Origin: Anoxybacterium sp963668245
GTDB taxonomy: Bacteria; Bacillota; Clostridia; Peptostreptococcales; Anaerovoracaceae
Direction of reading: 5' to 3'
DNA length: 64,000 bases
Assembly: GCA_963668245.2 (NCBI GenBank)
Contig: CAXXKB010000006.1
Location: forward strand, 62,001 to 126,000
The notes beneath the pieces were generated by a model. It did not search any database, was not told where the DNA came from, and saw only the letters and a list, made by a program, of their open reading frames with translations. Position 1 is the first letter of the stretch. Each line of letters opens with the position of its first letter. The position numbers were made by a program, and so were the translations under genes. Positions 51,660 to 59,779 of the stretch are shown in pieces.

Positions 51660-53951
51660 ATGGAACAATATTTAGGAAATTTTAAGAAATGTATCCAAAA
51701 AGAAGAACCTGCATGCATTGCAGTGTGCCCGTTTCACTTGGATGTAAAAGATTTTATTGAAAAAATGAAACGGGGAAGCTACAAGGCAGCATATAAAACA
51801 TATCGTAATGCAGTAGGCTTTCCGAGGATTGCATCGGCTCTTTGTTCTGCTCCATGCAAAAATGCATGTCCGGGAAGGGAAACGGATCGAGCCATTCAGC
51901 TTGATTTATTAGAAAAAGCTTGCATTGAATATACGGAAGACAAAAGAGCGACAGATTATAATCTGCCAATGAAGAAAAAGAAGGTAGCTATTATTGGTGC
52001 GGGAATTAGTGGCTTGGCTTGTCTGCTTCGTCTCAGCGTAAAAAAATATGAAGTAGAAGTGTTTGAAGCAACAGATAGAATCGGGGGCGCTTTATGGAAC
52101 CTGATGGATTCGAAAATTTTCATGGAGGAAATTGAGGGACAATTAGCCCACGAAGTATATCAGTTGCATCTCAATAGAAAAATCGAAACGGTAGAACAAT
52201 TGGATTTGTATGGTTTTGATGCAGTTTTTGTAGCAACTGGAAAAGGTGGAAATGGGTTCGGCTTAGAAAAAACCACATGCAAGAGGTATGGTAAAGCCGG
52301 ATGGTTTCTAGGTGGAGGCATCCTTCATGACGAGCCAACTGAAGCGATGGCTAGGGGTCTTGCTATGGGAACGATAATTGATAATTTTTTAAAAACAAAC
52401 CAATTGATTTATCCACAAAATGAAAAAAAGACAAAGATTCAATTAGATTCAAAAAACTTAACCTTTGACGAAAAACTATTTCCTTCGGATGGAGCTTTTT
52501 ACAGCAAAGAGGAAGCAGAAAAAGAAGCTGCGAGATGTATTTCTTGCCAATGTGACTTTTGTAGATCCTACTGTGATTTAACCACTTACTATAATAAGTG
52601 GCCTCTTCGAATTCGGGATGAAGTTCTGGCCACTACACTGCCTGGCACGGCTGAGGTCAAGGCTACCCCAGCAAAGAGATTGATGAGTACTTGCAGTCAA
52701 TGCGGATTATGCAAAGAGACGTGCCCCGAAGAGATAGACTTAGGGGGACTAATCTTAGAGGGAAGAAGAAGCATGCATCGACAAAAAAAAGCACCTTGGG
52801 CATTTCATGATTTTTGGCTTCGTGATATGGTTTTTGCAAACAGTCCTGAAGCGGCAATTTGCAAAAATCCACATGGAGAAGAATCTTCCAAATACGCTTT
52901 TTTTCCTGGATGCCAATTGGGAGCCAGCGATCCAGATTTGGTCGAAAAAACATATGAATTTTTAAAAATGAAAGAGAAGCGTATGGGGCTTTTACTTCGC
53001 TGTTGCGGAGCACCTGCCGAATGGTCTGGAGATGAGGCTTTACATCAAAATGAGTTGGATCAGATTCGAAAAGATTGGATGGAACTGGGAAAACCGATTT
53101 TCATTTTAGCTTGTCCAACATGCCAGAAAAAATTTGATGAATACTTACAAGATATACCAACGATTTCGCTATATGAAGTTTTGGAATTATGGAAGGATGA
53201 TTTGGTCTCGTTGAGGCAAAAAGAAGGGGAATCCCTTCGTGCTCATAGTGTTTTTGATGCATGTGCGGCAAGACATCAACCAAAGGTAAAAACTAGCGTA
53301 AGAAGTCTTGCAGAAGGATTTGGGATTACGCTTTCGCCACTTCCAGAAAATGATCAGGTGGGAAGGTGCTGTGGCTACGGCGGACAACCAGCCATTGCCA
53401 ATCCAGACTATGCATCATATGTAACGGAAAAGCGGATTGGAGAAAGTGAAGATCCATATATTACGTATTGTATTAATTGTAGAGATGCTTTTCGAAACGC
53501 AGGGAAAGAGAGTATTCACATTTTAGAGATTTTATTCCAATCTCAAAATGAAGCAAAAGCGCTGGCCACCATATCCCAACGCAGAGAAAACCGTATTTTA
53601 CTAAAAAATAAATTGTGTAGGGACCATTGGGAGGAACCTCAAATGGAAATGGAAGAGAAACCGTTTGAAATTGTGATTTCAAACGAGGTTGAGCAGAAGC
53701 TGAATAAAGAAAGAATCCTAATCAGTGATTTGGCAACTGTAATCGAATTTTGTGAGCGTACAGGTCGAAAAGCGTATCTTTCGGAGGAGGATGGTTACAG
53801 TGGTTACATGCAGATTGGCTATATGACATATTGGGTTATCTATCGCATGATCAAAACTGGCAAAGTCCAAATCCTAAACGGATATGCGCATCGAATTAAA
53901 ATAGAGTTGGAGGCAGTTTGGAATGGACGAAAAACAGATGCCGACGTGTAG
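51660..53951 (+). CDS. FAD-dependent oxidoreductase with Fe-S and two CCG domains (electron-transfer partner)
   Basis: 763 residues. The N-terminal cysteine-rich region resembles the GltD/small-subunit domain (C11, C19, C23; C62, C66, C70). FAD binding is at GAGISG (113-118). An Fe-S pair follows: CISCQCDFCRSYC (293-305) and CSQCGLCKETC (345-355). Two CCG domains as in heterodisulfide reductase HdrB come next (C418, C448, C449, C485, C488; C534, C570, C571, C604, C607). The last 115 residues have no family I know. It probably moves electrons between NAD(P)H, Fe-S clusters and the hydroxylase. It lies 180 bases after the hydroxylase. Families of this kind carry a pyridine-nucleotide-disulfide/dicluster-binding name beside Mop in Desulfovibrio, from memory. 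Confidence 0.7.
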   Translation: MEQYLGNFKKCIQKEEPACIAVCPFHLDVKDFIEKMKRGSYKAAYKTYRNAVGFPRIASALCSAPCKNACPGRETDRAIQLDLLEKACIEYTEDKRATDYNLPMKKKKVAIIGAGISGLACLLRLSVKKYEVEVFEATDRIGGALWNLMDSKIFMEEIEGQLAHEVYQLHLNRKIETVEQLDLYGFDAVFVATGKGGNGFGLEKTTCKRYGKAGWFLGGGILHDEPTEAMARGLAMGTIIDNFLKTNQLIYPQNEKKTKIQLDSKNLTFDEKLFPSDGAFYSKEEAEKEAARCISCQCDFCRSYCDLTTYYNKWPLRIRDEVLATTLPGTAEVKATPAKRLMSTCSQCGLCKETCPEEIDLGGLILEGRRSMHRQKKAPWAFHDFWLRDMVFANSPEAAICKNPHGEESSKYAFFPGCQLGASDPDLVEKTYEFLKMKEKRMGLLLRCCGAPAEWSGDEALHQNELDQIRKDWMELGKPIFILACPTCQKKFDEYLQDIPTISLYEVLELWKDDLVSLRQKEGESLRAHSVFDACAARHQPKVKTSVRSLAEGFGITLSPLPENDQVGRCCGYGGQPAIANPDYASYVTEKRIGESEDPYITYCINCRDAFRNAGKESIHILEILFQSQNEAKALATISQRRENRILLKNKLCRDHWEEPQMEMEEKPFEIVISNEVEQKLNKERILISDLATVIEFCERTGRKAYLSEEDGYSGYMQIGYMTYWVIYRMIKTGKVQILNGYAHRIKIELEAVWNGRKTDADV

Positions 53952-54117
53952 TCGATGTAATATCAAGATGGAAGAGATAGAGGCACAGTTTTCCTATTTA
54001 GAAAGATCATTTCGGCATAAGGTGCCAAGATGTCCTGGGTGTGGGCAAGTATATATTCCGGAAGATTTGGCAAAAAGCCAGATGAAGAAAGTGGAGATTT
54101 CCCTAGAGGAGAAATAA
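53923..54117 (+). CDS. Small zinc-ribbon/redox protein of the hydroxylase cluster
   Basis: 64 residues starting MDEKQMPTCSRCNIKMEEIE and with two CxxC pairs (CSRC, CPGC), a zinc or iron-binding ribbon. GGAGGC lies eight bases before ATG 53923. The gene overlaps the end of the oxidoreductase gene by 29 bases and ends one base before the radical SAM gene. From memory, a family like this (a DVU_1557-type redox protein) sits beside Mop in Desulfovibrio; the role is not known. Confidence 0.7.
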   Translation: MDEKQMPTCSRCNIKMEEIEAQFSYLERSFRHKVPRCPGCGQVYIPEDLAKSQMKKVEISLEEK

Positions 54118-54118
54118 T

Positions 54119-55516
54119 ATGAAAGTGATTCGTGAAACCCAAAGCATTTGTCCGATTTGCAAAAAGCCACAAAAGGGATTTTATGTTTCTTCGGAGGGAC
54201 ATGTGTTTTTAAGAAAAACATGCGAAGATCATGGTGCTTTTGAATCCCTTGTTGCGGAGCATGAGGAAGATTTTTTGAAGTGGATGGAAAATCCAGTGAT
54301 TAACGTAGCACCTTTGATGCCACAGACTCATGGCGCTCCTCTTGATCAGCAATGCCCTCTGCATTGTGGTATTTGTGATAATCATTTGCAGACTGCATGT
54401 TGTGTTTTGATTGATGTAACGGATCGATGCAACCAGAAGTGTTCCTATTGCTTTGCCAAGGCAGAAGGAGATACTGGCAGTGATCCTTCTCTGTTAGAGA
54501 TGGAAGAAAAATTTGATTTGCTCTTGAAACTAGGTGAAGAACGAACCTATAACATCCAGCTTTCTGGGGGAGAACCAACCGTGAGAGATGATTTGCCTGA
54601 AATCATCAAAATCGGTAGAACCAAGGGTTTTCCTCACATCCAAATCAATACAAATGGAAGAAGAATCGCAATGGAGGAAGGCTATGCAGAAACCTTGAAA
54701 CAAGCCGGTGCCACTGTGATATTTATGCAATTTGATGGAACGACTGATGAGATTCAGCAGAAACTGCGAGGAGAGGCACTGCTGAATGTAAAAAAGAAAG
54801 CAGTTGAGAATTGCAGGAAAGCAGGGATTCCAGTGACACTAGTTCCTACTATTGTGAAAGATGTAAATTTGAAAGATATAGGAAATATGATGGAATTCTT
54901 GTGGGAGAATGTTGACATTGTCAAAGGCATTCATTTTCAACCAGTTAGCTTTTTTGGCCGTTTTCCAGATGAACCCAAGCAGGATGAGAGAAAGCGAATG
55001 GATTATGAAAACCGAGTAACTATGTTTGATATTATGCATGAACTCGAGTTGCAGACTGACGGAAAGCTCAAATACGATGACTTTTATTCCATCACCACAG
55101 GGCACCCATTGTGTTGTTTTCAGAGCACGTATCAAAGAAGACCGGATGGATCGATTAAGAGCTTAATCAGTCAGGAAACAAAGGCGGCAGGAGTTAGTTG
55201 CTGTAGCACGAAAACACCCCTTGAAATCATAGAAAAAGATCGGAATTTTGTGGGAAGTAAATGGAAACTTGCTGATGAAACCAGTCAAAGTGACTGTGAA
55301 AAAATTGGCTGTGACTGTGATAATTCGTATTTGGATTTCGATCAGTTCTTAGCAGATATGAGGCGTGGTATGTTTTCTGTGTCGTGTATGGCGTTTCAGG
55401 ACATTGGAAATATGGATGCAGAACGATTAAAGCGGTGTCGCGTACAAGTCTTAGCACCAAATAATCGATTGATCCCGTTTTGTGCTTACAATTCTATTTA
55501 TAGAGATCAGTTTTAG
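54119..55516 (+). CDS. Radical SAM protein of the hydroxylase cluster
   Basis: 465 residues. An N-terminal zinc-like ribbon (CPICKKPQKGFYVSSEGHVF, TCEDHG) and a Cys cluster (DQQCPLHCGICDNHLQTACC) come before the radical SAM core: DRCNQKCSYCFA (CX3CX2C), QLSGGEPTVRDDL, QINTNGRRIA. The C-terminal half has many Cys (CCFQST, SCCSTKT, IGCDCDN, VSCMAFQ). The N-terminal layout resembles the MJ0619/tetraether-synthase branch of radical SAM enzymes rather than SPASM enzymes. Related sequences are named TrsS, sometimes with selenocysteine, in memory. GAGGAG precedes ATG. The substrate is unknown; it lies between the zinc ribbon and methyltransferase genes. Confidence 0.75.
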   Translation: MKVIRETQSICPICKKPQKGFYVSSEGHVFLRKTCEDHGAFESLVAEHEEDFLKWMENPVINVAPLMPQTHGAPLDQQCPLHCGICDNHLQTACCVLIDVTDRCNQKCSYCFAKAEGDTGSDPSLLEMEEKFDLLLKLGEERTYNIQLSGGEPTVRDDLPEIIKIGRTKGFPHIQINTNGRRIAMEEGYAETLKQAGATVIFMQFDGTTDEIQQKLRGEALLNVKKKAVENCRKAGIPVTLVPTIVKDVNLKDIGNMMEFLWENVDIVKGIHFQPVSFFGRFPDEPKQDERKRMDYENRVTMFDIMHELELQTDGKLKYDDFYSITTGHPLCCFQSTYQRRPDGSIKSLISQETKAAGVSCCSTKTPLEIIEKDRNFVGSKWKLADETSQSDCEKIGCDCDNSYLDFDQFLADMRRGMFSVSCMAFQDIGNMDAERLKRCRVQVLAPNNRLIPFCAYNSIYRDQF

Positions 55517-55562
55517 CCCACAAGTAATACAGTCCCAAAAGGGACGTAATAAGGAGGAGAAC

Positions 55563-56294
55563 ATGAACGACTTTAAGCCGGGAGAATTTAGAATCACAAA
55601 AAAAGCTGTAGATTCTTGGAAATTGCCAGAGGGCGCAAAAGTTCTTGATATTGGTTGCGGACTTGGAGAATCTATGGAGTACTTGGAAAACGAGTATGGT
55701 TATGATTGTAGTGGGATTGAATTGTCCATGCCGCGGATCAAAGAAGCAAAGGAAAGAAATCCGAACCTTGATATTCGCTATGGAGATGGGGAATTTTTGG
55801 AAGACTTTTCATCTTACTCTTTTGATGGAGTGATGATGGAGTGTGTTCTTTCTGTAATCAATTTACCAGATGAAGCGCTACACGAAGCTTTTTGCGTATT
55901 AAAAAAAGGTGGGAAACTGTTTCTAAGCGATTTGTACATCAAGAATCCCGAAGAAGGTTTTGTGAGGGCACTGGATATTGAAGCAAAACGGCAAAGTAGC
56001 AAACCGCATACTGAGGGTGAGTGTGGGACAGAATGTGCAGATGATCACAAAAATCGAGCGCTGAACTTTCGGTCCAGTGGCCGTTTTTTACAAGGACCAC
56101 TGATTGCTCAGCTAGAGGAAATAGGATATAAAAATATTAAATGGGAAGATTGTTCTGCGGAGCTTGATACGTATGTTGCTGAAAAAATAATGAGGGACGG
56201 TACTTTGGAAGGATGTCTGTGCGAAGGAGCTCTTTGCCCAAAGGATGCATATAAAACGGGTTATTTTATGATTACTGCTGAAAAACCATTTTAG
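55563..56294 (+). CDS. Class I SAM-dependent methyltransferase
   Basis: 243 residues with a Rossmann methyltransferase fold: motif I VLDIGCGLGESMEYLE, post-I GIELSMPRIKEA, motif II YSFDGVMMECVLS and later LKKGGKLFLSDLY. The C-terminal third has Cys-rich pieces (ECGTECADDHKNR, EGCLCEGALCP). Start at ATG 55563 after AAGGAGGAG; ATG 55482 lies in the radical SAM gene. Next to the radical SAM protein it may methylate the same, unknown target; the TrsM name is recalled only tentatively. Confidence 0.8.
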   Translation: MNDFKPGEFRITKKAVDSWKLPEGAKVLDIGCGLGESMEYLENEYGYDCSGIELSMPRIKEAKERNPNLDIRYGDGEFLEDFSSYSFDGVMMECVLSVINLPDEALHEAFCVLKKGGKLFLSDLYIKNPEEGFVRALDIEAKRQSSKPHTEGECGTECADDHKNRALNFRSSGRFLQGPLIAQLEEIGYKNIKWEDCSAELDTYVAEKIMRDGTLEGCLCEGALCPKDAYKTGYFMITAEKPF

Positions 56295-56306
56295 GAGGGA
56301 AAAAGC

Positions 56307-56684
56307 ATGAATCAGAAAATTTTAGAGTTAAAGCTGAAAGGATACTGCTGTAGCCAAATTATTGTGGCAATGGGACTTGAAAAGCTAGAAAAAGAAAACG
56401 CTGATTTCATCACTGCAATGGCTGGCCTTTGTAATGGCATGGGTGTAGGTAAGGTGTGCGGTATTGTATCGGCTGCCATTTGTTTATTACACTTAGCAGA
56501 TGAAAATGAGGCAGAAAAATATTCTGTCACAGCGTTTTATGAGTGGTTTGAAGAGGTTTTTGAGCATGTCGATTGCGAACCATTGCTGGAAGGCAATCCA
56601 ATGAATAAAGTCGAAAAATGTCCTATGATGATAGAGGCGTCTTTCCAAAAAATCTGTGAACTGATGGATTGGGACATGGATTGA
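56307..56684 (+). CDS. C-GCAxxG-C-C family protein
   Basis: 125 residues. The redox-like family has a single Cys, a Cys-rich glycine loop and two final Cys; here LKGYCCSQIIVAMGL, AGLCNGMGVGKVCGIVSAAI, VDCEPLL and VEKCPMM. Such proteins bind an Fe-S cluster or disulfide, often beside molybdenum or Fe-S enzymes. GGAGGG precedes ATG. It ends the cluster that starts at the hydroxylase. Confidence 0.75.
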   Translation: MNQKILELKLKGYCCSQIIVAMGLEKLEKENADFITAMAGLCNGMGVGKVCGIVSAAICLLHLADENEAEKYSVTAFYEWFEEVFEHVDCEPLLEGNPMNKVEKCPMMIEASFQKICELMDWDMD

Positions 56685-56742
56685 TCAAATTTTGAAGAGG
56701 AGAGGCTTGGCTTTATAGATAAATAGAAGTGAGTATAGGTGA

Positions 56743-56761
56743 TGATATCTTTAAGATATCA
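56743..56761. promoter_or_regulatory. Palindrome before the first Crp/Fnr gene
   Basis: TGATATCTTTAAGATATCA is a perfect palindrome with a central T, 20 bases before the start codon. Its TGAT...ATCA ends resemble Fnr half-sites, so the following gene may regulate itself. Confidence 0.5.
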
Positions 56762-56781
56762 AATAAGAGAGAGAATTGCTT

Positions 56782-57444
56782 ATGGCTGAGAGTAATATCG
56801 AGATACTAAAACAATCCAAGTTGTTTCAAGGAATTGATGGCGAGTCTTTAGAATTCCTATGCAGCTATATAGACCTATCGGGAAAAAAATATGACAAAAA
56901 TCAGATTGTCATCAACCAAGGTGATTCTGTTCGTCATGTTGGAATCATAAAGAATGGAACAGTGATTAGTAGTAAAAATCACATGAATGGTGACAGTCAA
57001 ATTTTTCGTATTTACCGACAAAAGGAGGTTTTTCTCCTAGATGCAGTAAGCACTACTTTTCTGACAAGTCCAGTTACATTGACAAGCCAAACTGTCTGTG
57101 AGATTTTGTGGGTCCCATTTCTGAAAATTTTAGAAGAACCTCTGATTGATGCCAATACGAAAAATACGATGCTAGCCAACTCAAGCGAGATTCTTGGCAA
57201 TGAACTTATCCGTTTGATGTACAAAATTGATGTGCTTTCTAAGAGGACACTCCAAGAGCGGATTTTGACCTACCTAAGTTTAATCAGTGAAAAGGAAGGG
57301 AAACGTACGTTTGATATTGGGATGACTCAAGAAGAATTTGCCCAGTACTTATGTGTAAATAGAAGCGTATTGTCAAAAGAATTGAATCTTCTAAGGAAAG
57401 AAGGAAAAATCGGTTACAAGAAATCACATTTCACATTATTTTAA
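56782..57444 (+). CDS. Crp/Fnr-family regulator 1
   Basis: 220 residues. An N-terminal cNMP-type barrel (KLFQGIDGESLEFLCSYID, GTVISSKNHMNGD, IFRIYRQKEVFLLD) is followed by a long helix and a winged HTH: MTQEEFAQYLCVNRSVLSKE. There are no Fnr-type four-Cys cluster and no obvious cAMP residues, so the ligand is unknown. ATG 56782 follows GAGAGAGA. It may control molybdenum-related genes; a second, related regulator lies at 58339. Confidence 0.75.
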   Translation: MAESNIEILKQSKLFQGIDGESLEFLCSYIDLSGKKYDKNQIVINQGDSVRHVGIIKNGTVISSKNHMNGDSQIFRIYRQKEVFLLDAVSTTFLTSPVTLTSQTVCEILWVPFLKILEEPLIDANTKNTMLANSSEILGNELIRLMYKIDVLSKRTLQERILTYLSLISEKEGKRTFDIGMTQEEFAQYLCVNRSVLSKELNLLRKEGKIGYKKSHFTLF

Positions 57445-57457
57445 TTTTTTTGTAAAA

Positions 57458-57473
57458 TGTTGTATATACAACA
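57458..57473. promoter_or_regulatory. Crp/Fnr-like operator TGTTGTATATACAACA
   Basis: A perfect 16-bp palindrome centred at 57465.5. The nearest -10 is TATAGT (57495-57500), so the predicted start near 57507 puts the centre at -41.5, the class II activator position. No good -35 is present, in agreement with activation. It probably drives the NTPase-Crp unit. Confidence 0.6.
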
Positions 57474-57506
57474 GAAAACCCGTTTTACTTCTGGTATAGT
57501 AAAGGT

Positions 57507-57740
57507 AATAAAAATCTCGAGCTAAAATTGCCTCTTTAGTGAACAGGATTTTATCACATGGCAGACTTTCTGCCCTACACAAACAGAAAAGGTGTCAATT
57601 GAAAAGGATTAACCATCATGAAAAGGAGAGCGCCCAGGCTCTTCTTTTTCTTTACCACGCAGGAAATCGGGATTATAAATTCCACTCTTTCATTTTTTAA
57701 AATAAAAAAATGAGAGCAATAAGGAGGGGAAGCTATTCGC
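57507..57740 (+). ncRNA. Structured leader with attenuator-like hairpin
   Basis: About 234 bases between the predicted start and the NTPase gene. GGCAGA/TCTGCC form a tight hairpin at 57560-57574. GAAAAGGAGAGC and GCTCTTCTTTTTC (57620-57650) form a terminator-like stem with a T-rich end, and a TCATTTTTT/AAAAAATGA pair lies near 57688-57714, before AAGGAGG. This may be a riboswitch-type attenuator; I could not match it to a named class. Confidence 0.4.
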
Positions 57741-58328
57741 ATGAGCAATCATTTTTTCTTGCAAGGAGATATTCAACAGGGGAAGTCCACACTAATACGG
57801 AGTGTGATTTCCAGCCATTTGCAAGACATTGGTGGATTTAGCTGTCAACGTTTGTATGACTCAAACGGGATAAAAAAAGGGTTTCGGGTCGTACCCTCTT
57901 TGGAAGCATTGGAATTATGCAAGATTTATGACCAAAATGATAGCGGGATATTTATCCGTTTTGAAGAAGGAAAGACAATAATCAAGACAGAAATTTTTGT
58001 TACCATAGTGCTAGAGTGCTTGAAAAATATTGAGAACAAGAAACTTGTCTTAATGGATGAAATTGGTGGGGTAGAGCTAATGTCTCAAGAATTGAGGTTG
58101 GCAATATATCAAGCGCTTCAAGAGAAGCCATGCATTGGGGTTATAAAGCAGGAACTTGACTTGTACAGGATGTACCTTAGGGGGAGCGTAGAAAAATCTT
58201 GCCTTAGATATTATCGAGAGCTTGAGGAGAGAGTTTTTCCAGAGGGAGAAGAGAAGCATGTATTCCGAAGAAGTGAGAGGCATAGATTAAAAGAAGATAT
58301 GGTTATATTTCTTCGTAAATTTATTTGA
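57741..58328 (+). CDS. THEP1-like NTPase
   Basis: 195 residues. P-loop GDIQQGKSTLIRSVI at residues 9-23 and Walker B LVLMDEIGGVELM near residue 100. The layout (P-loop, FSCQRLYDSNG, then the second half with Lys-rich C-terminus) fits the NTPase_1/THEP1 group of nucleoside triphosphatases found near molybdopterin genes in anaerobes. AAGGAGGGGAAGC precedes the ATG. It follows the leader and overlaps the Crp gene closely (10 bases apart). Confidence 0.7.
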   Translation: MSNHFFLQGDIQQGKSTLIRSVISSHLQDIGGFSCQRLYDSNGIKKGFRVVPSLEALELCKIYDQNDSGIFIRFEEGKTIIKTEIFVTIVLECLKNIENKKLVLMDEIGGVELMSQELRLAIYQALQEKPCIGVIKQELDLYRMYLRGSVEKSCLRYYRELEERVFPEGEEKHVFRRSERHRLKEDMVIFLRKFI

Positions 58329-58338
58329 GGTGATTTCG

Positions 58339-59031
58339 ATGGAACGATTTGAAGCTATTTCAAATGACATCATATCTAAACTATTTGATGGTTTTTCCGA
58401 TGAGGACTTGGCTTACCTGTCTCTTGTATTAAAACCAACGACGCGAACTTACCTAAAAGGTGAGACTGTGCTTCATGAAGGAGAAGAAGTCTGTTTGGTG
58501 GGTGTTGTGGTGACCGGAAAAATCAGTGGTTTGAAGTTTCAGCTTGAAGGCGGGGCTCATTTGCTGAGATCATTTTGTAGCGGAGATGTTTTATTTGCTG
58601 AGACTATATTTTCCACATTCCATACCGCCCATATGACTTATATTGCCGATGAAGAAACAACGCTTCTTTTCTTCTCGGAGTATTTTATGAAAGAGAACAA
58701 CAGCACTAGTTTTCAAAACAAATTATTATTAAATATGATTCAAATACTTGCTGATGACAACATAAAGCTTGCATATAAAACAGAAGTGCTTTCAAAAAGG
58801 TCATTGCGCCAACGGATTTTGACATTTCTTTCTATTATGGCGGAGAAAAGAGGAACCGATCGATTTCGTATCCGCATGAATCAAGAACAGTTCGCGCAGT
58901 ATTTATGTGTAAACCGAAGCGCCTTATGCTATGAACTAAATCAGATGAAACGAGATGGGATTTTGGCGTTTCGAAAAGATGAATACCAAATACTGAAAAA
59001 ACCCAACAAGATGACGATACCAGTTGAATAA
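58339..59031 (+). CDS. Crp/Fnr-family regulator 2
   Basis: 230 residues, related to regulator 1 at 56782: the barrel (YLKGETVLHEGEEVCLVGVV, SGLKFQLEGGAHLLRS) and winged HTH (MNQEQFAQYLCVNRSALCYE) match over most of the length, so the pair are probably paralogues. Start at ATG 58339 after GAGGTG; GTG 58330 lies in that site. The ligand is unknown. Confidence 0.75.
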   Translation: MERFEAISNDIISKLFDGFSDEDLAYLSLVLKPTTRTYLKGETVLHEGEEVCLVGVVVTGKISGLKFQLEGGAHLLRSFCSGDVLFAETIFSTFHTAHMTYIADEETTLLFFSEYFMKENNSTSFQNKLLLNMIQILADDNIKLAYKTEVLSKRSLRQRILTFLSIMAEKRGTDRFRIRMNQEQFAQYLCVNRSALCYELNQMKRDGILAFRKDEYQILKKPNKMTIPVE

Positions 59032-59055
59032 AAACCATGATGGATCAAGCCAATA

Positions 59056-59083
59056 AAAAAGCGATTCATTTGAATCGCTTGGT
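59056..59083. terminator. Bidirectional terminator between Crp 2 and the TOBE regulator
   Basis: AAGCGATTCA and TGAATCGCTT pair perfectly around TT, with T-runs on both sides (TTGGTTTTGG on plus; TTTTTTATTGG on minus). Confidence 0.8.
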
Positions 59084-59096
59084 TTTGGTTACTGGA

Positions 59097-59618
59097 TTAT
59101 TTCATGACTTTCACAGCCATACTTTTAAATATCGCGTAGATTTCATCTCCTCGATTGAGTTTCATCTCTTGCAGGGAGCGGTTGGTGATAAATACTGACA
59201 TTTGAAATCCCGTATCTAATTTGATGATGGCACTTTTTTCATCAGAAATAATATGAACAATTTTTCCTTTTAATACGTTTCTCGCACTGCTTGTAATGGG
59301 TCCAACACTTAGAATGATGTCTTCAGGGCGAATAAAGATTTTTGCTTTTCCTACCAAATCTGTTGTTACATAAATTTTTACGCCATTGACATAAGCGTAT
59401 TGGTCGTCAAGCTCTTGAATAATTTCAACTTCGTATAAGTTTTCTGCCTTCTTCGTGCTCATAAAATAGAGCTCAAGCTGGGATTCCGATACCCGGATAC
59501 TTCTGCCAATGTGATGAGCTTGAATATCACCGCGTTTAATCATTTCATATACTGTATATTTGGAAAGCTTGAGTTTTTGAGCCAATTCTTCTGGTGTGTA
59601 TAAGATTTCTTCCTGCAT
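59097..59618 (-). CDS. HTH-TOBE molybdate-type regulator
   Basis: About 173 residues. An excisionase-like HTH at the start (MQEEILYTPEELAQKLKLSK, then YTVYEMIKRGDIQAHHIG) is followed by a TOBE/Mop-type domain (SARNVLKGKIVHIISDEKSA, FQMSVFITNRSLQEMKLNRG) that binds molybdate or tungstate. Start at 59618: AAAGGAGG lies nine bases upstream; ATG 59627 is directly on the site. It is divergent from modA, and its promoter overlaps that of modABC, so it is likely the oxyanion-responsive repressor or activator. Confidence 0.8.
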   Translation of the reverse strand: MQEEILYTPEELAQKLKLSKYTVYEMIKRGDIQAHHIGRSIRVSESQLELYFMSTKKAENLYEVEIIQELDDQYAYVNGVKIYVTTDLVGKAKIFIRPEDIILSVGPITSSARNVLKGKIVHIISDEKSAIIKLDTGFQMSVFITNRSLQEMKLNRGDEIYAIFKSMAVKVMK

Positions 59619-59657
59619 ATGGGACATCCTCCTTTTATTCTTTGATTCCACTTTTTT

Positions 59658-59686
59658 ATTATACTGTTGATGGAAACGGAAATCAA
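59658..59686 (-). promoter_or_regulatory. Promoter of the HTH-TOBE gene
   Basis: On the minus strand TTGATT (59681-59686), a 17-bp spacer and TATAAT (59658-59663). Its -35 touches that of modA. Confidence 0.65.
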
Positions 59687-59715
59687 TTGACACATGATAA
59701 TTTTTGAAATATAAT
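59687..59715 (+). promoter_or_regulatory. Promoter of modABC
   Basis: TTGACA (59687-59692), a 17-bp spacer and TATAAT (59710-59715), exact consensus. AGTTTAATT and AGTTTTAATT direct repeats follow (59734-59759) and may be sites for the divergent TOBE regulator. Confidence 0.75.
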
Positions 59716-59779
59716 TCAGTATAGTTGGTGTGAGTTTAATTTAGTTAGTTTTAATTAAAGTAAATAGGAGGGAAAACAA

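Noticed and set aside
54119..55516. Selenocysteine in the radical SAM protein
   Set aside because: Some relatives are selenoproteins, but the frame here has no internal TGA.
57507..57740. Moco riboswitch
   Set aside because: I could not match the consensus blocks by eye, so it is listed only as an unclassified structured leader.
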